From: Azolla pinnata
Lineage: Eukaryota; Streptophyta; Polypodiopsida; Salviniales; Salviniaceae
NCBI GenBank assembly: GCA_037176905.1
Contig: JBBBWG010007779.1
Span: forward strand, 157,799-181,069
Length of the DNA stretch: 23,271 nt
Direction: 5' to 3'
The translations under genes were made by a program, and so were the position numbers. The stretch's first letter is position 1. Each line of letters opens with the position of its first letter. The notes beneath the pieces were generated by a model that was not told where the DNA came from, did no database searches, and saw nothing but the letters and a program-made list of their open reading frames with translations. Shown here one piece after another: positions 1-8,900 of this stretch.

Positions 1-120
1 GAAAATGGTGGGGTTTGGGATCGATCGATCGATCGACTGTGCAGAAAATGGTGGGGTTTGGGATCGATCGATCGATCGACTGTGCAGAAAATGGTGGGGT
101 TTGGGATCGATCGATCGATC
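1..120. repeat. 43-bp tandem minisatellite (about 2.8 copies)
   Basis: Copies begin at 1, 44 and 87. Each has a G-rich half (gaaaatggtggggtttggga) followed by a run of GATC palindromes (tcgatcgatcgatcgac). The copies are nearly identical, which suggests recent expansion or ongoing homogenisation. The third copy is cut at about 120. The array lies just upstream of a TATA box, in the promoter region of the NAT gene. It may continue to the left of the window. Confidence 0.95.
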
Positions 121-156
121 TATCAGGCAGAGCTTTTGCCCGCCTCCAGCCCCTCG

Positions 157-164
157 TATAAAAG
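157..164 (+). promoter_or_regulatory. candidate TATA box (TATAAAAG), distal
   Basis: A perfect TATAAAAG lies 37 bp after the minisatellite. A start about 30 bp downstream would give a 5' leader of about 460 nt for the NAT gene. That leader would carry a (CTT)n/(GAAGAT)n tract and a 75-codon upstream ORF starting at 258. A second TATA at 525 is closer to the coding start, so which one is used is open. Confidence 0.45.
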
Positions 165-282
165 AATGAAGACTCGCTCGCTCGCACAGGGCCAAGGAAA
201 CACAGAAGAAAAGTGGTCTCTTTCTGAGGAAGCTCCATCCTCTTCTTTTTTACCTTGATGAAGGACGATGAGCTGCTGCAGG

Positions 283-345
283 CTTCTTCTTCTTCTTCTT
301 CTTCTTCTTCTTCTGAAGATGAAGATGAAGATGAAGATGAAGATG
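283..345. repeat. (CTT)n followed by (GAAGAT)n compound microsatellite
   Basis: About 32 nt of CTT repeats run straight into about 30 nt of GAAGAT repeats. The two halves are partly complementary, so a hairpin is possible. On the + strand they sit in a small ORF beginning at ATG 258, which reads Ser and Glu/Asp runs. I see no other sign that this ORF is a gene. Confidence 0.9.
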
Positions 346-524
346 ATGATCATGGCCGCTTCCTGCATTGCAGAAAAGAAAAGGAGGGAAAAACCCTCCT
401 TCCTTCCTTCCTTCCTCCTTTGGCCTTATGCCCATCAATGCATGCGTGTGTGATTCGTGAACGCTGCCCCCGAGTTCCTTTCTGATCCATGTCCATATCT
501 ACAGATTTGATGCCATACAACATG

Positions 525-532
525 TATATATA
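525..532 (+). promoter_or_regulatory. candidate TATA box (TATATATA), proximal
   Basis: TATATATA lies 115 bp before the NAT start codon. It is followed by a pyrimidine-rich stretch (tcttctctttctctgatc) suited to a plant transcription start near 555, giving a 5' leader of about 90 nt. This is the more economical promoter for the NAT gene. Confidence 0.45.
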
Positions 533-646
533 CAGCTAGAAATCTTCTCTTTCTCTGATCAAGGACTCTCATCGTCTCCTTGTGCCGAGCCTTCGATCCA
601 TCATCTCCCTTGTGCTGCTTTGAAAAGGAAGCTGGTGAATCAGACC

Positions 647-3600
647 ATGGTGCAGGCGACTGCTCCTCCTCCTCCTCCTCCTCCTCCTCCTCCGCCCTCC
701 AACAGCGGCAGCAAGGCGATGATGAGCAGCGGCGATTCTCTGTATTCTGGGCATCTGCAGCCCCGAGAGCAGCTCCCGGGCGTGCAATACTGCATCACCA
801 GCCCCCCTTCGTGGCGTAAGCTTCCTCCTCTTCTGTTCAAGGAACGATTCTTGCATTGCATTCTTCTGCAGCGAGCTATATAGGTCTGCAGACCCCAAAG
901 CAGCGCTCCTCGTGATCATGATTCATCAGCTCACTCTGTTTCTATACGATTCGATCCTCGTTTCCAACGGATTTTTCCCCCTCTCATGAAACGCTGATCA
1001 TATGTTTGCGCGCAGCCCATGCCCTTCTGCTAGGCTTCCAGCATTACTTCGTGGCATTGGGCACTGCCGTGCTCATCCCTTCTCTGCTGGTCCCTCACAT
1101 GGGCGGTGATAACGTGAGCTTTCTCCTTCTCCTTCTCCTTCTCCCAATGCCTGTTTATCTGCAACATATGTATGTAGCAAGCAGCTAAGCTCTACTGATT
1201 GGTCACCGTCCTGCATATCGATCATCACGGCTGCTAAATCTCTTCGACGGCGATCAGAACGACAAGGCTCGAGTCATCCAAACGCTCATCTTCGCCACCG
1301 GAATCAACACCTTGCTCCAATCGCTGTTTGGGACACGGTTGCCGGTCGTAATGGGGGGCTCCTACGCCTTCATTGTGCCCATCCTCACCATCATCTCCTC
1401 CGATCGGCTGCAGGCCATACCAGACCAGCATCAGGTTACTAAATCCAGCACAACTGCTTTTACAATCGACAAAGCTCCGCATTCGAAATATTTGGAGCGA
1501 TGAATCTGGCCTCCCATCCCCCTTTTTGCAGAGGTTCTTACACACCATGCGTGCGATCCAAGGCGCTCTCATCACGGCTTCCATCCCTCAAATTGTGCTC
1601 GGAGTCAGCGGAGTGTGGGGAGTCCTGGCAAGGTATTGTATATATGCGTTGGATTTTTCCTACTACAAGCATATGCAAGGCGCTAATCGCATTTTCGTCT
1701 GTAATGCTGGCTCGATCGGTGCTGTGATTATGCTAATGCTCCATATGTTGCCTGTGAAAATAACTAGATTCATCAGCCCTCTCGTCGCAGCTCCTCTTGT
1801 GGGCCTGGCAGGTCTCGGCTTGTACAATTTGGGTTTCCCTGCAGTAAGTTTGCAGCTCCGCCCCCTTCTCCTTGCATATAGCAGCCTACATATGCAGCAT
1901 TCGATAGCCGCATCCCTTGATTCAATGATAGCTGTGACCAAGTTAAAACACACTAGAAATTCCATGATCTGCATCCCTGATGATGATACTTATATTCGCG
2001 GCTGATCGATCGGATCGTTCGTTCCAGGTCGCCAAATGCATCGAGATCGGCCTGCCTCAACTCATAGTTCTCGTCATTTTCTCACAGGTTCCTTCCCAAC
2101 TTCCTCAATCTTCTTCTCATCATGTCCTGCCATCACTGTGTCTAGATCAATGGAGGGACATCTTTGGAAGGGCGGAGGGTTCAAACGCTAACCTTCTTTG
2201 GTTCTCTTTGATCCGGTGATCCTGCAGTACTTGAAGTACAAAGGAAAGAACCAGCCATTGGAGCGTTACTGCATTCTGTTCACCGTCCCCTTTGTCTGGG
2301 CCTATGCCCATCTCCTGACAGTAGGTGGAGCTTACAAGCGTGCCCCATTGCTGACACAGGAGCATTGCAGAACCGACATATCGGATCTGGTTGCAGCCTC
2401 CCCCTGGTAAAAGAAACACTGTTATTATTATGCACACGAAAATCAACTGCTCCTTGCTGCTGCTGCTGTTGTATGAGTTTCCCGTCTGTTAATTCGATCG
2501 ACAGGCTGAGCATTCCTTATCCGCTGCAATGGGGATCCCCTACATTCGACTCCGCGCACACATTCGCCATCATTTCATCCGTTCTGGTCGCTGCTGTGGA
2601 GGTTTTGCCCTCATCAACTGCGTATCGATCGCATGTTCCCATCTCTGTTGTGGATTAGAGTCGAGCTACTGCATGTACTATGCTGATTCGATTCGTGCTT
2701 GTTTTCGGCAGTCGATAGGGGGGTTTTGGGCTGCGATGCGGTTTGCTAGTGCGACTCCTCCGCCTCCCTTCGTCGTGAGCAGGGGAATCGGATGGCAGGT
2801 ACAGAAGCTTCTTGATCGAAGCAGAGCAGATCATCGACATGATCTCGATATGAAAGGGGTTTAGTAAATTGCATGATAGCAAAATCTCCTGCCGCTGGTC
2901 TCTTATTTCGCAGGGCATGGCGATCTTGTTGGATGGCCTGTTGGGCACGCTAACCGGATCAACGGTTTCCATGTAAGTGAAGAAGAAGAAGTGTAGGATT
3001 GATTGCATAGTCGATCGAATCGAATCGAATCGAATCGAATCGTGATGAACATTGATTTGGATGGAGTTAGCGAGAACGCGGGCCTGTTGGGCGTGACCAA
3101 CGTTGGAAGCAGGCGAGTGACGCAGGTGGCTGCAGGATTCCTCATCTTCTTCTCGCTGTTCGGTGGGGTTTTCCTTCATCATCATTTTTCCTGAGTCTTT
3201 CCTACAGATTCTTCCAAGCCAGCATTTTGCATTGCATGCATCATTTTCCTCTGGATTTTTCGCGAGCCCATTGAGTTGAAAGCATAGACACATACTTGTG
3301 CTGCAGGGAAATTTGGTGCTGTCTTAGCCTCGGTGCCGGCGCCCATTGTGGGCGCAATCTTCTGTTTACTCTTCAGTAAAGTGGGTAAGATTTGTCTCTG
3401 TTTCCCCTCATATTTTCACCGCCTGCAAACAGTAAAAAAAGAGGAGAAAGAAGCAAAACATATGCCTATTCTACATGCCTCTCTCTATACACATACAGTG
3501 CATGTGTGCCAATTCATTCATGCCACTAGAGGGTATGCAGAGAGAAAAAGATTTGGGGGATGAGAAGACACAGTAAATGCGGCGGCAGCGAGGGCTGTGA

Positions 3601-4430
3601 ATGGGCAATTCACTTCAAAATTTCTGACACAGATCCCGTACCATGGGTAGTGATGGGTGGTTTTGCAGCACAATGCACACACTGATACAAGCATGTATTG
3701 GAGTGAATTGCAATGCAATGAATGAAGCCGTCCATGATCACCATGCCGCGCATGCTCGATGAATGAACGAGAGCTTGTCGATCTGTGCTGATCTCCGATC
3801 TGATGTGATCTCATCTCATCTCATCTCATCTCATCTCATCTGTCTTTGCGCAGTCGGCTGCGGCCTCTCCTTCCTGCAATTCGTGCACATGAACGAGCGG
3901 CGGAACCTCTTCATCCTCGGCTTCTCGGTGTACATGGGCATCTCGGTGCCATTCTACTTCGCGCAGTACGCGGCGAGCGCGGGCCACGGGCCCGTCACGA
4001 CCGGTTCGCGCTGGGTAAGCATATTGATTTTCTGTATGCGGCGGCGATACACAGTTCGACGAACAAAGCTCCGGGTTTTCCGACCGATCTCTCTCTCTCT
4101 CTCTGCCCACTGGATTTGTTTGTGGTTTTGCCATCATCGGATCGGATGCTTGCTTGCTTGCTTGTTTGCGAGCGATTAACGATTGTAACTTGCTTTCTGC
4201 TCGGGGATGCTGGAACGCAGTTCAACGACTTTGTGTTTGTGGCGATGAGCTCGGGCGCGGCTGTGGCCCTGGTGGTAGCGCTGGCGCTGGACTTGAGCGT
4301 TCCGGGAAAGGATGCGGAGAAGCACAGCGGGCGGGGCTTCTGGGCCAAGTTCTGGGCGTGGGACGGCGATTCCCGCAACAAGGAGTTCTATTCCCTGCCC
4401 TTCCGGATGAACGAATTCTGGGAGCGATGA
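647..4430 (+). CDS. nucleobase-ascorbate transporter (NAT/NCS2), NAT6-like, 14 exons, 547 aa
   Basis: Exons: 647-815, 1016-1113, 1258-1434, 1532-1632, 1768-1843, 2028-2087, 2228-2406, 2505-2601, 2712-2798, 2914-2972, 3071-3162, 3307-3384, 3854-4014, 4221-4430. All introns are GT-AG and the joined frame is open to TGA. Family hallmarks: EQLPGVQYCITSPPSWP at the start of the core, the QH motif of TM1 (residues 65-66, GFQHYF), GSYAF, the TM8 block ESIGGFWAAMRFASATPPPP (319 on), SRGIGWQG, the NAT signature ENAGLLGVTN (369-378) and a C-terminal KEFYSLPF. NATs are multi-pass proton or sodium symporters for purines and uracil in the plasma membrane; some non-plant members use ascorbate. The length fits plant NATs (about 520-550 aa) and 14 exons is typical. 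ATG 647 is the first in-frame ATG. An 11-residue Pro run follows it, encoded by (CCT)n. Oddity: the last signature position is Asn, not R/K/G. The substrate cannot be read from sequence. Confidence 0.96.
664..694 (+). repeat. (CCT)n coding microsatellite, poly-Pro in NAT N-terminus
   Basis: Nine CCT codons plus CCG and CCC encode 11 prolines just after the NAT start, ahead of the conserved transporter core. This is the cytoplasmic N-terminal tail, which varies in length in the family, so the run is probably tolerated rather than functional. Confidence 0.9.
3008..3042. repeat. (AATCG)n pentanucleotide repeat in NAT intron 10
   Basis: About five to six units of CGAAT lie inside the 98-nt intron 2973-3070. 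They sit just upstream of the acceptor used for exon 11 (ttag before CGAGAACG). Confidence 0.9.
3807..3841. repeat. (ATCTC)n pentanucleotide repeat in NAT intron 12
   Basis: About six ATCTC units lie at the 3' end of the longest NAT intron (3385-3853, 469 nt), about 12 nt before the acceptor. They serve as the polypyrimidine-like tract of that acceptor, so unit number could affect splicing. Confidence 0.9.
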
Positions 4431-5229
4431 TATATAAACAGAACAGCAACAGTTCGGAATCGATCTACATCTCTCATGTAATCAATCGAAAAGTCCATCA
4501 GACCATTGTTGTTTCTGCTTCCATGTCTGAGCTCTCCCTGCAGCTACCTATATACACCACAATTCCCTCTCTTTCTTTCCCTTCGCCTTGTTTTGTTTTG
4601 TTTTCTCTGTGACAAGCAAGCTAGCTGTGAAACAGTCCTCAAATTTGTAAGAGATTGAATGAATTTACTACACGCTGCAAACCATGGTTGGGATTGGATT
4701 TCTCGCCTTACTGCTGGCATCAATCCACCACATCAAATGCCTGATAGATAGACTGTGATAGTAAGCAGTCTTGTACATGAAGCATCCATCACTTTCCGCA
4801 TTTCCTTTCTCAGGAAGAAGGCCTTTGGTGATGGATGTGACGCATCCCATCCATCCCAAGGCAGCGTTGTGGGCTCGCTCAGCACGCCATTATGGCAGGC
4901 TATCTACCTCTTCACAGAATCACTCCCGTAATGAATATGCATCGCATATGTTTTTGCAGGTTTTCCACTGTTCTGTACAGAACCCACATAAGAATACAAG
5001 GGGGAAAGAAATGCATGCAGTAGGAGGCCTTATCCCTTCTTGTCTGCTAGAATCATCTGGTCCAAAACTAGTAGGCTTTATATCTGACAGAGCTTCTTTG
5101 CATGTGAATGAAATCATCATGAGTCGCTTTCAGCCTTTGCCACAGTCTCTGTCGTCGTCGTCGTCATCGTTGTCGTCGAGCCCTCGGATCAGCAGCATTC
5201 AACTTTCACCTACCTACGCATAATTTTCG

Positions 5230-5315
5230 ACGTGGACCAAAGATGGTTGAGTTTTAAGGAGTTGGAAGGAGCAGATTCCGTCGAAAGAGCTACTAGCTAG
5301 CACGTGATACACGTG
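5230..5315. promoter_or_regulatory. ACGT cluster: two G-boxes (CACGTG) 3 bp apart plus one ACGTGG
   Basis: CACGTG occurs at 5301-5306 and again at 5310-5315 (cacgtgatacacgtgg), with ACGTGG at 5230-5235. G-boxes and ABREs bind plant bZIP and bHLH factors (ABA, light, drought), and paired ACGT elements are the usual functional form of an ABRE. The cluster is about 610 bp upstream of the Tcp11-like start. It also lies just upstream of the minus-strand ORF region at 4660-5223. Which transcription unit it serves is unknown. Confidence 0.5.
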
Positions 5316-5860
5316 GAATCGCCGTGCACTTCAGCACTCGTCTTGGCACTTCTCGGATCGAGACTTCCCCCAGACTTGCGTTAAGAAGCGCATCAAGAGG
5401 AAATCCCGCTTGCTGCGTATACAAGAAGAAGGCTTTTCTCAGGGCCACGGATTGCGGTATCGATACAGATAAACCCCATCGCGACGGAAGCCCATCGATA
5501 CAGATAAACCCTGAACCCCATCTCAGATTCTGTGATCGATTCGGAACGAGCACTGCCGACTCGGCAATGTAGAAGCGCATCGGAGATTGTAGTGGCGGAT
5601 GAGCAAAACCGTATCGTCGTCGATGAGCAAGCAAGCAAGCTATATGGGGGTTAGCTAAACTTAGCCATGGTGGTGGATGGAACAAAGCGGTTGAACTGCC
5701 CCTTTTTCTCCACACGCGCGGATCATAACGGTCAACTTCTTGCTTTCACTGTCACCGGACATTACCGAAACACCAACTGCCAGAAAACCTAACCAACCGC
5801 CAGCACCATCGCCATCGCCATCGGATCTGCTTGCTTGTAGCTAGCTGCTGCTCAAAACTG

Positions 5861-5898
5861 CTCCTCTCTCTCAAATCTCTCTCTCTCTCTCCATCTCC
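5861..5898 (+). promoter_or_regulatory. CT-rich leader tract of the Tcp11-like gene
   Basis: A (CT)n pyrimidine tract ends about 23 nt before ATG 5922. Such Y-patch/CT tracts are common around transcription starts and 5' leaders of plant genes without a TATA box. I see no good TATA within 150 bp upstream. Confidence 0.45.
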
Positions 5899-5921
5899 AT
5901 TCACTTTCCGTCTGCCTGGAA

Positions 5922-8900
5922 ATGGCAGCTGCAGCTCCAAGTATGGATCTCAGTCCTCCTCCTCCTCCTCCTCCTCCTCCTGCTACTGCTGACCACATAT
6001 TGTTGGTGCATAGCTCCGCTCCGGTTGCTTTCGAGGTAGACATCTCCGATGCAGTGCCCATGTCCTCTTCCCCTTCCGTTCCCCGGCGGCTCCGCAAGAG
6101 GCTCCTCGAGGCTGTCGACAAGTCGTTGCCGAGCCTGCAAGAGATCGAATCGAGGTTGAAGGAGGCGGACTCGCGGCGCCAGGTAAAACAAAAACGAAAT
6201 CATGATGCTCCGATCTTCTTCGGACCCGTTGTCGTTGCCCTCCACCAATCTCTGCATCATCTATTTCCCGATGGAGCTCCTCCGGAATCGAAAGGGGAGG
6301 ACCCTCTTTCTCATCTCTGTCAGAGCCTGATTCAAAATTTTGGCACCCGTTCTGTGTAGCGATTCCACGAGTGGTTGGCTCACAAGGCGAGGCCGCGAAT
6401 GCTTCGAAGCCCGCCTCCTTCGTCGCAGCAATCGGAGGAGCGAGCAGGCCGCATCCGCACCAAGCTTGTTGCAGCGGAGCACAAAAGGTTCTTCTCCTGC
6501 CTCTTGTGCTGGTTCCACCATGAAACACCTTATCAGACCACATGCATAATGTATGGCATACAACATACAGAAGTTGCTGGGAAACGCCATTGAACCGGTG
6601 GCATGGTTGCAGGTTGGAGCTGTTCACGCAGGAGCAGAGTCGGCTGGCTAGACTGGAGGAGCTGAGGGCAAGCGCGAGAGCCGAGGTGCAGCTCCGCGCA
6701 GAGCGAGAGCGCGAGGAGCTCGAATCCCGGGTCGAATCCCGTGTCCAGCAGGCGGAGATCAACCGCCTCGCGCTCGTGGAAGCCGAGAGGCAGCGGAGGT
6801 GCATCGCACACGAAAGAATGGCTCACTCCATGCTGCAGAGAACAAGCCAAGAAGACAGGGATAAGGAGCGGGTGGAGGCCCTGAGGGCTCTCATCCGCCG
6901 CAAGATCGCAGCGGCCGACGAGAAGAGGGAGAAGATCCTTGCGGCGGAGAAGGTCAGAGCCCAAGCCATTGTCCTGCAAGCTCGCAAAGTCGCGAATGCG
7001 GTCCGCGGGAAGCGCGAGTTGGAGCTGCAAACTAAGAAGGAATCGCTGGAGGCTCGCCTGCAAAGGGTTTGTATATTATGCATGGCGTGGGTGCACAGTT
7101 CTTGTTCTGCAGTATATGATGCCTTCGATGCAGATGCATTCTAAAGATAAGGGGTTTGTAGGGTTGTAAAATGAGTCCAAAATCCCCCCTCATTGGATGT
7201 CATGGACAATGAACTCCTTCACTGTGCAGAAATGTGGCAGGACTGTAACAATTTCAGTTTCACCGGGGCAACTGCACATTTGCGGCGTAAGCCAAAATGT
7301 CTGATCACACAACGGATTTGCAGCAAATCGCTGCACAACAGAGTTTTTGTTATGCAGTTTACATATGCGATGCCTTCGATGCAGAATGCATTCGAAAGAT
7401 TGGGGTTCATAGAGTTTTAAGACGAGTCCTAAATCTCCCTCTTTTGGACATGTACCTTCACTGTGCACAAATGTGGTAGGACTAAATTCCAGGTTCAACC
7501 GAAAATTTTGCAGCATAGTCCAGAATGACTGATAACACAATGCATTTTGTGGCAAATACCTGTAAACAGCGTTTTAAGCATGCTCAGGGATGTATGTTTT
7601 TTTTTTTACTACCAGGCTAAACGTCTGCGGGCTGAGTATCTCTGGAAGAGGAGAATTTTCCGCAGCAACAACGGTCAAAAGATGAAGAAGCACGGCGATC
7701 GGTTATGCAGGAAACTCACGAGGTAAAGGATTTGGCCATGGACTGTAATAATTTATTCTGATATATATGCAGTTTTGAACCTCTCCTTCGAGCTTCGAAA
7801 GAATGTCTTTGTCCTCTTTATCAAAATTGTACATGCATTCCTTCCCTTGAATCCTTGGTGAGCAGCTGCTGGAGACAGTTCCGACGCTCGAGGCGAACTA
7901 CTCTGATGCTGGCGCAAGACTTTGCTGCCTGCAGCATCAACCGGCAGTGCATCGCCGAGCTTCCGTTCGAGGATTTGGCTGCTCGCATCACGTCCCTCAG
8001 CACTCTGACCAGCGTGAGATCGCTGCTCGCACGGTTCGAAAGCCGCTTCAAGCTCTCTTCGTCGAACGGCTCCAACGTCGCCCGAATCGATCATTTGTTG
8101 AGACGAATCTCTCCGCCGGCTCGGAAATCCCCCGACGGTGGATCCCGATCAGCTCAGAGACCTGCATCACACTGCCAAGGATCACTGAAACTTCCTCATC
8201 AGAACCTTGCCAGGAATGCTAGCCTGCAAAAAAAGGATGATAGCTCGCAGAAAGCTCCGAATGCGAGACCTCCTCCGCCGAAATCGGAGATGAAAACCAT
8301 GGCAAGGTATCCTGATCGCGTCTTTCTATGTGCTTACATGATCATAGGTCATCCGGAGGCTGTTTTCAGTGCTCAAGGGGAGCATGAGGCAGCCTTGTCA
8401 GAAGCTGCGTCGAAGCTCATTCCCGAGTTTGAAGCTCTATTATCGATTATCTTGGATGGACAACAGGCTGCCGTCGGGCGTGCTGATGGGGGAAGAGCAC
8501 AAATCCCTTCAGCGCGACCGTTTGCTGCTCAGCTCGCCGAATTCGATGCAGCCTGGTGCTCCTATCTCTACGAATTCGTAGTTTGGAAGGTGCAAGATGC
8601 ACGATCGCTGGAGGAGGACTTGGTACGAGTTGCGTACCAATTGGAGCTGTCCATGTTGCACAAGTGCAGCTCCCTCGCCGAGTGCGGCGGTGCTCTCAAA
8701 TCCAGACACGACAACGAAGCCATACACAAGCAGGTCCGTTTCTAAAAGCACGCAGTCCGTGTTTTTTATATCACATCCGGCGCCAGGGTTGTGCTTATTA
8801 TGCCTTGCAAATCGAGAATATTTCTAGGTGTTGGAGGATCAGCAGCTCTTGAGGGAGAGAATTCTGCATCTAACCGGAGCAGCTGGCGTGTCGAGGATGG

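Larger units (their letters stand above)
4431..5921. other. intergenic region between NAT and Tcp11-like genes; no recognised gene
   Basis: This stretch holds the NAT 3' flank, then 4660-5223 with modest ORFs on both strands that match no family I know. It also holds a short (GTC)n tract near 5151-5180, three ACGT motifs (5230-5315), an 18-bp direct repeat (5459-5476 and 5494-5511, atcgatacagataaaccc), and the CT-rich leader of the next gene. On the minus strand, 4920-5120 reads a 66-aa ORF with several Cys, and ABRE-like motifs lie just upstream of it. A small minus-strand gene or a non-coding transcript is possible but not shown. Confidence 0.5.

Noticed and set aside
258-485. 75-codon ORF with poly-Ser and Glu/Asp runs
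   Set aside because: Almost entirely produced by the (CTT)n/(GAAGAT)n microsatellite; the remainder has no family resemblance. Kept only as a possible upstream ORF.
4777-5223. 149-aa + strand ORF between NAT and Tcp11-like genes
   Set aside because: No recognised domain; ends in a Ser run from a (GTC)n tract; overlapping ORFs exist on the other strand, so chance is likely.
5293-5715. 140-aa minus-strand ORF
   Set aside because: Composition looks random, it spans an 18-bp direct repeat, and no motif is seen.
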